Shown piece by piece: positions 39,046-47,994 of a stretch of DNA of 64,000 bases. This DNA comes from Candidatus Tokpelaia sp. JSC188. Lineage in GTDB: Bacteria > Pseudomonadota > Alphaproteobacteria > Rhizobiales > Rhizobiaceae. Position 1 is the first letter of the stretch. Every line of letters begins with the position of its first letter. The translations under genes were made by a program, and so were the position numbers. The notes under the pieces are model-generated. The model saw only the letters and a program-made list of their open reading frames with translations, had not been told where the DNA came from and ran no database searches. Where the stretch lies: positions 1 to 64,000 of the forward strand of contig QENB01000001.1 in assembly GCA_003331065.1 (NCBI GenBank). Direction: 5' to 3'.

Positions 39046-40254
39046 TTAACGTTTAAGATTGACAATAACATCCATCAGTTCCGAAGCGGTCTGAAAAACC
39101 TTGGAGTTTGCTGTGTAATCGCGTTGCGCCTCTATCATATCTGTTAAATCGTCACCGATATCAGCGTTTGATTTTTCTAAAACATTACTCTGAAGTTCTC
39201 CAAAAAAACCTTCTCCTGGACGTCCTGTAATTAAAACGCCAGATGCATTGTTTTTTTGAAATACTGTTCCACTTAAAACTGTCAACTGATTAGGGTCTTG
39301 GACGGTCGCCACGCCAACAACAGCTTGAGAAATAATCTTACCATTGCTGTAACTCACTTCAACACTACCCTCTTTATTAAAGGTAAAACCACTATAATAG
39401 CCAGGTGGCATGCCATCAGCATCGAGAACAAAAGCATAATCCGCCCCCATCTGCGTTACTCGCCTTTCACCGTCCTCGCCAAAATTAAGCGTAACAGGAT
39501 AACTCCCACCTGTGGAATCAGGCAAATTCAACTTTATCTTGCCTTTTGGTGTTATTAAATCACCATTTCCATCAAATTTTAAAACCTGTTCACTAGCTGA
39601 ATCAGCAATGGGATCGCCATTCCTATAAACCACCATCTTCCATTCATTATCACCGGTTTTAGTAAAATACATATCAAGTGTGACAGCACTGCCCTGCGCA
39701 TCGTATGTTTCCACAGACTTCTTCTGATGATAAGTTTTCGGATCTTTCGGATCAAATTGTCCAGTAAAAATCTTTTCTTCGGCTTTTAGATTAATTCCCA
39801 AGTCAACATTCGTTGTAATTTCCGGAGGAACAAGACCCGCTTCTCCATCCTTAACCTGTATACGTTGACCATTGTCATCTAGTAGATAATAGCCCGCAGC
39901 ATTCTGTAGAAATCCATCTTTATCACGATCAAAAGAACCAGAGCGTGTCATATATTCTGTACCGTTCGAATCTTCAACACGGAAAAAGCCGTTTCCATTA
40001 ATCCTAACATCTCCAGGTCTCATGGTTATGTAGGAAACTCCCTCTTTTAAGATATCATAACGTATATGTGTATTAACAGCACCAGATTGGTAGGAAGAAC
40101 GGCTTGAAGAAACTACAAGAGTGGAAAACTCTGCATCTGAGCGCTTATATCCTACTGTGCTAGAATTAGCAACATTATCAGCTACTATTGATAAACGATT
40201 GCTCTGTGCGTTCATCCCAGAAATACCCGTCCACATCATCCCGTTTATACCCAT
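39046..40254 (-). CDS. flgE: Flagellar hook protein FlgE
   Basis: FlgE polymerises into the hook. With the ATG at 40254 (MGINGMMWTGISGMNAQSNR) it has 402 residues, normal for the family. The N-terminal signature SIVADNVANSSTVGYKRSDAEF and C-terminal DLTDMIEAQRDYTANSK are clear. AGGGAGA precedes the start. An upstream frame extension of 13 residues is not supported. The 390-base gap before it probably carries its own promoter, perhaps under FtcR control, as FtcR is adjacent. Confidence 0.94.
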   Translation of the reverse strand: MGINGMMWTGISGMNAQSNRLSIVADNVANSSTVGYKRSDAEFSTLVVSSSRSSYQSGAVNTHIRYDILKEGVSYITMRPGDVRINGNGFFRVEDSNGTEYMTRSGSFDRDKDGFLQNAAGYYLLDDNGQRIQVKDGEAGLVPPEITTNVDLGINLKAEEKIFTGQFDPKDPKTYHQKKSVETYDAQGSAVTLDMYFTKTGDNEWKMVVYRNGDPIADSASEQVLKFDGNGDLITPKGKIKLNLPDSTGGSYPVTLNFGEDGERRVTQMGADYAFVLDADGMPPGYYSGFTFNKEGSVEVSYSNGKIISQAVVGVATVQDPNQLTVLSGTVFQKNNASGVLITGRPGEGFFGELQSNVLEKSNADIGDDLTDMIEAQRDYTANSKVFQTASELMDVIVNLKR

Positions 40255-40644
40255 TATCTTCTCCCTATCCAGCAAGACAAAAGTAGAATTCAAAAATCGT
40301 TTCTTTTACAAAACTAACTAAACATGGATATTATCTTAGCTTATTCAGAAAAGCTATTTTAAAAATCTTCTAATTCAATATAATTTTACTTTCTCTTTGG
40401 ATACATTCGGTTTATGTTTTAGTGAGCTACAGAAGCCCTGATCTGTAATGGGTTAGTTCAACCTGAATTTAGATTATTGCTCCTTCCTGAATTTTCGAAA
40501 CGACCTAATTAGCTAAAACTGAATATGCTTCTTAGTATCCTATAACTCCTTAAAAACACACATCAACATGGATTTTTCTGAGATCATGGGCTATATGCTT
40601 TATTTGGCGAGTTCTGCGAATCACTATGTAGATACAAAAAACAT
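40255..40644. other. Gap between ftcR and flgE
   Basis: About 390 AT-rich bases. Nothing codes here that I can support. It is the upstream region of flgE and a likely place for regulator binding, but I could not identify a repeated or palindromic site with confidence. Confidence 0.45.
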
Positions 40645-41331
40645 TTAATCTTTAAAAACTAGCTTATAACCTAGGAAACGTTTCGAATCTATCACATCAT
40701 ACCCAAGTAGATTTTTGAGTTTCTTACGCAGCTTACTGATATGACTTTCAACTACATTTTCCTCAACTCCCTCATTAAATAATCCATATACTGCACTAAA
40801 AATCTGGGTTTTACTCATGCGTTTGTCACGATTGTTAACAAGATACTCGAGAATACGCCGCTCCCGACGTGGCAATAATAACATTCTACCATTAACCTCA
40901 GGATCACGTCCATCATTGAAAACTCGTATCGGTCCATCTTTCAATGTTTTTTTTATACTATATGAATCCGTATCCATTCTACGGCAGATCGCCGCGATAC
41001 GAGCAAGGATCTCACGTACATAAATGGGTTTGCGTAACACATCGTCCACTCCAAGATGAAATAGCTCAAGTATCTGTTTAAGCGAATGATCTTCGGAAAT
41101 AGCCAAAATAGGAATTGAAATACGTTTACGAATCTCTTCTGACAACTCAAGAGGATTATCGCAATCACCGAGCAAAAAAGCTTCAATTGCCAACAAATCT
41201 GTTTCTGGAACGCTAAGCATCCATTCTTTGAAATCACCAGATGAAAGACCTGTTATAGAGACTCCCTCTTGCGCAAACAAAGCTGCATAACGATTAACAA
41301 TCGGCCGCCGTTCATCGACGATAACAATCAT
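40645..41331 (-). CDS. ftcR: Flagellar master regulator FtcR-like (OmpR/PhoB type)
   Basis: A 228-residue response-regulator-like protein with an N-terminal receiver domain and a C-terminal winged-helix DNA-binding domain (LPRRERRILEYLVNNRDKRM, VESHISKLRKKL). It occupies the place of ftcR in Brucella and rem in Sinorhizobium, between flgE and the motBCD genes. The receiver keeps the acidic pair D6/E7 and a lysine in LRKPI, but at the expected phosphorylation site there is E50 (AIEAF) rather than Asp, suggesting phosphorylation-independent activity. It probably activates hook and filament genes. Confidence 0.9.
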   Translation of the reverse strand: MIVIVDERRPIVNRYAALFAQEGVSITGLSSGDFKEWMLSVPETDLLAIEAFLLGDCDNPLELSEEIRKRISIPILAISEDHSLKQILELFHLGVDDVLRKPIYVREILARIAAICRRMDTDSYSIKKTLKDGPIRVFNDGRDPEVNGRMLLLPRRERRILEYLVNNRDKRMSKTQIFSAVYGLFNEGVEENVVESHISKLRKKLKNLLGYDVIDSKRFLGYKLVFKD

Positions 41332-41538
41332 ATTCTCCTCACGAACTTTATCCCTCTATCTAAAATAATCATGAGGATTAAATGTTTGCAAGCAATAAGA
41401 CTATAATTAAATAATATAAAAAACAATGAAAATTGTCATCGATCTTGCATTGTATAAACGTGAATCTAATTTCATAAGGACAAAAAAATCCTGGAAAGCC
41501 ACATTAGATTGTGTGTATCTAAATGAGCTGGTGAACAT

Positions 41539-42108
41539 TTATTGCATATTGACTCTGCAGAATTCTTCTGATTCCTTTGTCCATCTTCCAAAACCTGTGG
41601 CAATCATATTACGAATCACTCGGCAAATATAACGTTTCTGGGCAGGCTCATTATCAGATCCAGCGTGATATCTCGCAATGGCAGCAGTCCAACTTCTCTG
41701 CTGATCATAAAGTGAACGCAACAATCGTGCGGCGTAATCAACGTTAGCAGCAGGTTGTAACATAGCCCTTGGAGAAGAAAATTTTGCAGCATGATAATAG
41801 TAGTTAATCTGCATGCAACCAAGATCAATCAGCCTTGCTCCTTTTTTGCGGGCGTAATTAAAGATCCTCAGTGCTTCACCTTCAGTATGGGCAAAAACTG
41901 TTTTACCTTCAATATTTAAGGCATAAGGTTGTAAAGAATCTTCATATCCTGTCTCTGTTAGTCCTACGGCATAGAGAATACCAAGCGGCACACCATAGCG
42001 TCCAGATGCCGTAATCATCTCAGCTTCACACGCATTGTGTGCAAAAGAATGACTGATAACACATAGATTAAATAATAAGATAATAGGGATTATGATATGC
42101 GTTGTCAT
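41539..42108 (-). CDS. Lytic transglycosylase, flagellar cluster
   Basis: The protein (about 189 residues from the ATG at 42108) has a signal peptide (THIIIPIILLFNLCVISHSFA) and an SLT-type lytic transglycosylase domain. The catalytic glutamate is in VGLTETGYE, with the expected DLGCMQINYYYH and IARYHAGSDN motifs downstream. It would cut peptidoglycan to let the rod through, since Rhizobiales FlgJ lacks a glucosaminidase domain. This is the counterpart of the small ORF between motD and rem in Sinorhizobium. The start is uncertain: ATG codons at 42123, 42111 and 42108 are all possible and overlap motD. Confidence 0.85.
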   Translation of the reverse strand: MTTHIIIPIILLFNLCVISHSFAHNACEAEMITASGRYGVPLGILYAVGLTETGYEDSLQPYALNIEGKTVFAHTEGEALRIFNYARKKGARLIDLGCMQINYYYHAAKFSSPRAMLQPAANVDYAARLLRSLYDQQRSWTAAIARYHAGSDNEPAQKRYICRVIRNMIATGFGRWTKESEEFCRVNMQ

Positions 42109-43192
42109 CATGCGCAAGATCATCAATTTCACGATTTTCAAATGAAAAATCTTTTTTTGAATCGTCTGAGAAACGACGTCCATTTTGTCCAAAATCCTGA
42201 GAATTAGGCTTTGCCTGATGTTCACCTTGATACTGATTATCAAAAACCTGATCACCCGGCTGCGAAACTGTTGAAGCGGTATGAATCATATTATGTGCAG
42301 CTCGATCAATAACCGCAACTGAAATTCGATTATGATTCTGCAAGCCAAAGTCTTTCAACGTTTCAAGCAACATTCGGTGATCAGCGGCAAGCAAACGGGC
42401 AACTTCGGTCTGTTCTGCCCGAAGCTCAATATGCAGCAAGCCATTAGATGTCATGCGCATACGCGCCTCGATACTGCCAAGATTTTCAGGTATTATCTTA
42501 AGATGCAGGATACGCAGATCACCAGATTTTCTATTTTGGACAATTTCCAGCCCATCAATACGGGTTGTCTGCGAAACAGCAAGAGGATTAGGTTTTAATT
42601 GAACTTTGTCACCGACTTTTAGCGACTCCCTCATCTCTATCTTATCGAAGATTATATCAGAAAATAAAGTATGCATTATAGGTGATTTATTATGATGACC
42701 TTCTATTGTATTTTTTTGGCTTTCTGACCTTAATACATCCTGATTCAATTCATATTCTTCTACACCGGTGGTGAACATTGATTCATTTTGGCCCAACATA
42801 ATAATTTTGCCTGCTGCTCCCATGTGATCCATATCAAGAAGTGATGTATTATCAGCACCATCTTCTATCTCAGATGCATTCATCTGCAACATCCTATCTG
42901 TCTTTTGAGTTTGTTGTAAAACTGCATAAGCTAATAGTACGTCGCCTATCCCTATCTGCACGGGCATGTTGATAGCTTCGTCTTTTCCCTGATCTTCCAT
43001 TTCTAGATTTTCAACAACTTCGGAATCTTTTATATTGCTATACATTTGATCAGATGAAATGCTTTGCTTAATCAACTTCTCAAAGTCAGTTACGCGCTCT
43101 GCTAAGCAAGATATGGAATTCGAATTTTTATTCGGTAACTTTGTGGAGGAATTGCATAAGGATGTTGCCGTATTCAATGTTTCCATAGTCAT
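42068..43192 (-). CDS. fliK: Hook-length control protein MotD/FliK
   Basis: MotD of Rhizobiales is the functional FliK, which measures the hook and switches export to filament subunits. The 374-residue protein has a long, polar, poorly conserved N-terminal part and a conserved C-terminal Flg_hook domain near residues 226-286 (LHLKIIPENLGSIEARMRMT, LHIELRAEQTEVARLL). The ATG overlaps the motC stop codon as TAATG. Its last ~40 bases overlap the transglycosylase gene start. Confidence 0.85.
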   Translation of the reverse strand: MTMETLNTATSLCNSSTKLPNKNSNSISCLAERVTDFEKLIKQSISSDQMYSNIKDSEVVENLEMEDQGKDEAINMPVQIGIGDVLLAYAVLQQTQKTDRMLQMNASEIEDGADNTSLLDMDHMGAAGKIIMLGQNESMFTTGVEEYELNQDVLRSESQKNTIEGHHNKSPIMHTLFSDIIFDKIEMRESLKVGDKVQLKPNPLAVSQTTRIDGLEIVQNRKSGDLRILHLKIIPENLGSIEARMRMTSNGLLHIELRAEQTEVARLLAADHRMLLETLKDFGLQNHNRISVAVIDRAAHNMIHTASTVSQPGDQVFDNQYQGEHQAKPNSQDFGQNGRRFSDDSKKDFSFENREIDDLAHDDNAYHNPYYLII

Positions 43193-44436
43193 TATTTCAC
43201 CTCTTCCTTTAAAAGTTGATCAACAGCATTCAACTTTTTCTGTGCCTTTTCAAGGAAATCTACAATCTTATGGCTTTTATCGCTACTATCCGACAAAACG
43301 AAAACATTCTCTGATTTTTCTACTTCCATATCATGCCATGGAGAACCATTATTATCGCCATTACTCTTCTTTTCCACCAATTGGGCGACAGCAATTTTTG
43401 CTGTAGGATAATCCACTACACTCTTTGCAACAAATTTGGCTGCACCCAGTAACAAACGATTCCGCTCTTCTAAATCATCAGCTCGGATTGTTTGTAACAT
43501 TTTGATAGCTTTGAGCGCTTCTGTTGTGCTGACCTGACTCGCCGCATAGTAAAAGCGGGCGTTTGTATTATCTATCTTAAGTTTTACGGCAAGCCTATTA
43601 GCTTGTCTTGCAGCATGAGAGGCACGCTCCATATGCCCATTAATCAATTCAGTGCGAGCAATATAAAGGTATGTAAGATATTGTATACGAAACGGTGTCA
43701 TAGAAACCAGCTTATCCAAGCTGATATCTGTTAATCGATTATCAAGTGTTGGCAAAACATATGCAAGTTCATTCCAAAAATTATCCGCATATGGAGAATC
43801 TGAAAAACGATCAACATAACTACGGACCAGCAGATGGATTTTTTCTAAATCATTTAAAGTAGCGGAAATCATGATTTGTCTATGAATAGCTGCTTCTTCA
43901 AAAAGCGATCCAGGTGCTGTCAAGCGGATATAATCAAGTCTTTCAGAAGCAGATACGGGATCTTTGCGTGCTTGATCTGGTACCAGGCTAAGATAAATTG
44001 ACAAACACAAGGCCTCTGGCCAATTTTTCTTTTCTAGAGTAGGCATTGTAAAAATGTTTAGAAAATCATCCCTGCGACCATGTGCATAAGCAAGTGCCCC
44101 TTTAATCAGATAGTGAGAAACCTGACTTTCAGGTATCTTCTGTAATAGATTTGCAGCAATATTCGGATCACCACCGCTGAAAAGATATGTAATCAAAGCA
44201 TAAATATTTCTAGCGTCATTAAATACAGACAAATCAGTTTGCTGCAATTGTGCATTAAACGCAGCAAGCGCACTTGCCTGTTTCATCAGAGCATCTGTTT
44301 TTCCAGTAGCAACATCATCTTGCAAACGGTGCAAATTCTTTAACCTCTCATAAGGAGAGAACTCATTAGAATGCACTGGTGTTGAAACCGCAATTGATAG
44401 GAGCATAATCAAGAAAAAAGATAGACAGTTTCGCAT
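43192..44436 (-). CDS. motC: Chemotaxis/motility protein MotC
   Basis: MotC is a periplasmic protein of Rhizobiales that binds the MotB periplasmic domain and is needed for rotation. The 414-residue product has a signal peptide (residues 1-23, SIAVSTPVHS) and helical repeats. It is flanked by motB and motD with TAATG overlaps on both sides. The C-terminal ~60 residues are charged and may form a coil. Function is inferred from Sinorhizobium by position and layout. Confidence 0.88.
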   Translation of the reverse strand: MRNCLSFFLIMLLSIAVSTPVHSNEFSPYERLKNLHRLQDDVATGKTDALMKQASALAAFNAQLQQTDLSVFNDARNIYALITYLFSGGDPNIAANLLQKIPESQVSHYLIKGALAYAHGRRDDFLNIFTMPTLEKKNWPEALCLSIYLSLVPDQARKDPVSASERLDYIRLTAPGSLFEEAAIHRQIMISATLNDLEKIHLLVRSYVDRFSDSPYADNFWNELAYVLPTLDNRLTDISLDKLVSMTPFRIQYLTYLYIARTELINGHMERASHAARQANRLAVKLKIDNTNARFYYAASQVSTTEALKAIKMLQTIRADDLEERNRLLLGAAKFVAKSVVDYPTAKIAVAQLVEKKSNGDNNGSPWHDMEVEKSENVFVLSDSSDKSHKIVDFLEKAQKKLNAVDQLLKEEVK

Positions 44437-45533
44437 TACGATATCTTAGTTTTCGCTAATTGAAGAAAAATGGTAATACGCCGATTCTCATCAGCATAAG
44501 AATCCTGACTATTTTTTAAATTATGGTCAGCATAACCTTCAACGCGCAGAATACGGCTTTCATCAAATCCGCCACGAATCAACATATAACAGGCCGCTTG
44601 TGCTCGCGCGGCTGATAGTTGCCAATTATCATAATGACCTGCTTTGTAGGGTCGAGCGTCGGTATAGCCACTTATGATAACCTGCCCTTCATATTTCTCC
44701 ATAATTTTCGCAATTCCATCAAGAAGAATTGTTACTTGCTGATCTGGTTTAGCAGAACCAATCGGAAACATACCATAATTCTGACTATCAGTCAGTTCAA
44801 TTATAACACCATCGTCGACGATGTGAACGTGAACCTGAGGATAATCAGCCTTTATTTCACTTTTTATTAGAGCAGCAATATCGGTTGAAATATTATCAGC
44901 GAGCCTAACATATCTGCCTTCATTGCTAGCTACAACATTATCAGTTGGATGGGTTACCTTTTCTGATTCGACTTTTTGTTCGATAGATATCTGATTTTTT
45001 TCTTTAGCACTTTTATCTTGTTCATTTTGGTTTAACTTGTTATCAATGGGGAAAATTCTATTAAATGATATACCAGTATTCCACTCAGGATTAAATGGAT
45101 CTCTATGCAACTTTACAGCATCTACTCCCTTTTGTATGTGCAAATCCCGCATCTGGTCAGATAATATTGCATGCGATTCCTCTTTAGGACTATGATTCAT
45201 GGCTGTTGTTTTTAAATCACCACCGGTCTTCTGCAAAGTTTTACTTTGTTTATCCTGATTCGATTTTATCTTGTTTGTGACATCATCAATACCGCGAGGA
45301 CTGCTCTTGAATTCAACAAGATTGATTGGATTGAAATAATGAGCAATCGCAATCTTTTTGTCATTATCGATGACATTGATTAACCACATAATCAGAAAAA
45401 AAACCATCATTGCTGTCATCAGATCAGCGTAAGCAATTTTCCATACATCTCCAGCATGCCCATCATCATCATTATCATAGCTACGGCGTATGATAATGAT
45501 TTCGTTTTGTACTTTAGAATCTGTCGATTGCAT
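44436..45533 (-). CDS. motB: Flagellar stator protein MotB
   Basis: MotB anchors the stator to peptidoglycan and forms the proton channel with MotA. The single membrane helix near residue 35-55 (YADLMTAMMVFFLIMWLINV) contains the channel aspartate in ADLMTAMM. A long polar linker follows (residues 75-215), then an OmpA-like peptidoglycan-binding domain with ISGYTDARPYKAGHYDNWQL. At 365 residues it is normal for Rhizobiales. motA is far away in this cluster, on the opposite strand. Confidence 0.94.
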   Translation of the reverse strand: MQSTDSKVQNEIIIIRRSYDNDDDGHAGDVWKIAYADLMTAMMVFFLIMWLINVIDNDKKIAIAHYFNPINLVEFKSSPRGIDDVTNKIKSNQDKQSKTLQKTGGDLKTTAMNHSPKEESHAILSDQMRDLHIQKGVDAVKLHRDPFNPEWNTGISFNRIFPIDNKLNQNEQDKSAKEKNQISIEQKVESEKVTHPTDNVVASNEGRYVRLADNISTDIAALIKSEIKADYPQVHVHIVDDGVIIELTDSQNYGMFPIGSAKPDQQVTILLDGIAKIMEKYEGQVIISGYTDARPYKAGHYDNWQLSAARAQAACYMLIRGGFDESRILRVEGYADHNLKNSQDSYADENRRITIFLQLAKTKIS

Positions 45534-46246
45534 TAGATCAACTCCCTAAGCTCTTTAAGCCTCGCTGCAAGTCGCGTTGATAAAATAGCTTTACCATGAA
45601 AAACACGAATTTCATTGGCATTGGTCGGTCTAAGCCTATAGCGGGACTTATCAAAGTTTGGCAATTGCTGAAGGAAATCAAGCAATTCCTTGTTACCTTC
45701 AATAGTCAGCGGTTTTCCACTAGCAATGCTCTCAGTAGCAATAGTGTCCGCAAACTGCTGTACAGCTTTCTGTGTTAGTCGCTCATTCATAAAAACCATA
45801 AGAATTTTAGCTATTTGTCGCGATAAATCCGTTTCAATTTTCTTCAGACCACTTTCCACTCCTCTTTCAAGATCTTCAGCCAAATTTGCTATATGTTCTC
45901 TTAATCGATCAATCTCTGTACTATGCGCTTCTTCAATCAATTTTAGACGCGCAGAAAAGCTCGCTTCCATCTCCTCACGTTGTTTTTCTTCACCTTTTTC
46001 AAAGGCCTCCTGCCGCAAGGTTTCAATATCAATAGGCAACGGCACTTCAACTGATGGATCCTCCTTTGGAAAGTCTATGGAGAAGCGCTCAAGAAAATCT
46101 GTCGAAGGATTTTCTACAGCAGAAAAATCCTCAAGAGGGTTATCTGGTTCATCGCTAAAATCTGGTAAAACTCGAGCGAGCGCCAATCCTTTGCTCTTTT
46201 GCGCATTTTCACACAAGCCATGCATATAAGGTTCAGATTTCATCAT
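45533..46246 (-). CDS. FliH-like flagellar export ATPase regulator
   Basis: With the ATG at 46246 the protein has 237 residues: an acidic N-terminal part, then a long charged coiled coil (about residues 95-160), then a C-terminal domain. This is the layout of FliH, which binds FliI and docks it to the C ring. The position between fliF and motB matches the corresponding gene in Brucella. Sequence similarity within this family is low, so the call rests on layout and context. Its stop overlaps the motB start as TAATG. Confidence 0.7.
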   Translation of the reverse strand: MMKSEPYMHGLCENAQKSKGLALARVLPDFSDEPDNPLEDFSAVENPSTDFLERFSIDFPKEDPSVEVPLPIDIETLRQEAFEKGEEKQREEMEASFSARLKLIEEAHSTEIDRLREHIANLAEDLERGVESGLKKIETDLSRQIAKILMVFMNERLTQKAVQQFADTIATESIASGKPLTIEGNKELLDFLQQLPNFDKSRYRLRPTNANEIRVFHGKAILSTRLAARLKELRELI

Positions 46247-46269
46247 TTCTATTTGACCATGATGTCTCT

Positions 46270-47904
46270 TCAATTGACTACAGGTTCTTCTTGACGGATC
46301 CAATCACGCAGAACCGCAACAAAACGCTCTTCATCAAGTTTTATCATGCGTTCAAGACGAACCTGTGGAGGAACACGCATACGCTGACGCAGGTTATTTA
46401 ACATATTTTCAGATGTATCAATTACTTCATCGGTAGTGGGCGAAACTGGTCCATTATCAGAAGCGATAGAGGTGTCAGTTGTCTGCATATCCTCAGGCGT
46501 ACGTATTTCATATAACAAAGGACGCACTCCAAAAAATAAAATAAGTAAAACCGCTACAATCATGGCTACACTGCCGATTAACACAGGCAAATAGCGCACA
46601 AGGGAATCCCATACATATGACCCAGATGATATATTGCTATCCTCCTGTTCAGAAATAAAATCAACCGCTGCCACATTGACAATATCACCGCGCTTCGTAT
46701 CAAGATTGGAAGCAGCAATCACTATCTGACGGATGCGATTAATCTGATCGTTGACATATTGAACAGACGCAGATGAACCAGCTTTATCTGCAATAAGGCG
46801 ATTTCGGTCGATAACAACAGCTACAGCCAACTTTTTAATCTGATAACCATCGCTGATTATTGATATTGTTTTGGAATTGATCTCGTAATTAATCGTTTCC
46901 TCACTACGATTGTGCTTGTCAGAAGAATTTTCGCCATTCTCACTAGTAATCTCTTCTTGTGGAATATTCTGTTCAACGCTAACTGCATCATTGCTATGAC
47001 TGTTTTGACTATCGTGTTGATCACGTATATTGCGAACAGAACGAGCTACCTGTGAATCAGGATCATAAGCCGTTTCATTAACCTGCCTTCGATCTGTATC
47101 AAGCTCAAGCTGAACACTACTTTGGAAATGATTTACTCCGAGATAAGGTGCAAGCTGTTTACGGATGTTCTCGTCAATCTGTGCTGCAAGGCGGTGTTCA
47201 AGCGATGCCATGTGCACAGATGAACCATTAGACTCATCATCACCTGAAGCAAGTAGTTGACCAGCTGCATTCAGCACAGTCACAGCACTTGTTTCGAGTG
47301 AAGGCACTGCAGCAGAAACTAAATAGCGAATTGCCTGTGCAGATTCTGGTAAAAAACTGTTGTCTGTGCGAATAACAACCGAAGCGGTAGGTTTATGGGC
47401 TACTCGACGAAATGATCCCTTGTCAGGCAAAACAATATGAACACGCGCTGCCTTTACACCCTGCACCACTTGAATAGTACGGCTGATCTCACCCTCAAGC
47501 GCGCGCTGACGGGTAATTTCTTGCATGAAAGAAGTCAAACCAAGCGAACCCATCCTGTCAAACAACTCATATCCGGCATTGCTAGATGTCGGCAATCCTT
47601 TTTCAGCCAGCAACATGCGCGCCTTTTCTAGCATGCCGACGGGTACTTGTACTGCTGCGCCATCGGTAGAAATATCAAAAGAAATACCTGCTTCGCCAAG
47701 TACTACCCCTATACGATTTACATCATCGCGACTCAAACCAATATACAGAGGTTCATAGTTCGGGCGAGTGAGATAAAGACTTGAAAATAACAGCGTCGCA
47801 GCAAGTATAACACCGAGTAACCCCAACAAGACAAGACGACGTATCCCAAGTTTACTCAATGCATCGCCAACGGAGGATAAGAAATCACGAACTTTTTTTG
47901 GCAT
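46270..47904 (-). CDS. fliF: Flagellar MS-ring protein FliF
   Basis: FliF forms the MS ring in the inner membrane. The 544-residue protein has an N-terminal helix (LVLLGLLGVILAATLLFSSL), the YscJ-like domain (YEPLYIGLSRDDVNRIGVVL, PVGMLEKARMLLAEKGLP), a long periplasmic part and a C-terminal helix (VLIGSVAMIVAVLLILFFGV) followed by a cytoplasmic tail that binds FliG (LDEERFVAVLRDWIRQEE). It starts 90 bases downstream of the flagellin stop codon, beyond a terminator. Confidence 0.95.
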   Translation of the reverse strand: MPKKVRDFLSSVGDALSKLGIRRLVLLGLLGVILAATLLFSSLYLTRPNYEPLYIGLSRDDVNRIGVVLGEAGISFDISTDGAAVQVPVGMLEKARMLLAEKGLPTSSNAGYELFDRMGSLGLTSFMQEITRQRALEGEISRTIQVVQGVKAARVHIVLPDKGSFRRVAHKPTASVVIRTDNSFLPESAQAIRYLVSAAVPSLETSAVTVLNAAGQLLASGDDESNGSSVHMASLEHRLAAQIDENIRKQLAPYLGVNHFQSSVQLELDTDRRQVNETAYDPDSQVARSVRNIRDQHDSQNSHSNDAVSVEQNIPQEEITSENGENSSDKHNRSEETINYEINSKTISIISDGYQIKKLAVAVVIDRNRLIADKAGSSASVQYVNDQINRIRQIVIAASNLDTKRGDIVNVAAVDFISEQEDSNISSGSYVWDSLVRYLPVLIGSVAMIVAVLLILFFGVRPLLYEIRTPEDMQTTDTSIASDNGPVSPTTDEVIDTSENMLNNLRQRMRVPPQVRLERMIKLDEERFVAVLRDWIRQEEPVVN

Positions 47905-47941
47905 TTCATCTTTTCATTAAGATGTTACAAGATAACACCTA

Positions 47942-47970
47942 GAAAGACCGCCTAAAAGGCGGCCTCTCAT
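47942..47970 (-). terminator. Flagellin transcription terminator
   Basis: On the minus strand GGCCGCC pairs with GGCGGTC over 7 bases (one G-U), around TTTTA, followed by TTTCT. It lies 24-50 bases past the flagellin stop codon and would separate flagellin from fliF, though it may leak. Confidence 0.7.
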
Positions 47971-47994
47971 AGTTATAAAACAAAGGGCAATAGA

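Noticed and set aside
41426..41632. 68-codon plus-strand frame beside ftcR
   Set aside because: It overlaps the lytic transglycosylase gene on the other strand and has no support.
42068..42255. Longer N terminus for the lytic transglycosylase (frame open to 42255)
   Set aside because: It would overlap motD by nearly 190 bases and precede the signal peptide with about 48 unrelated residues.
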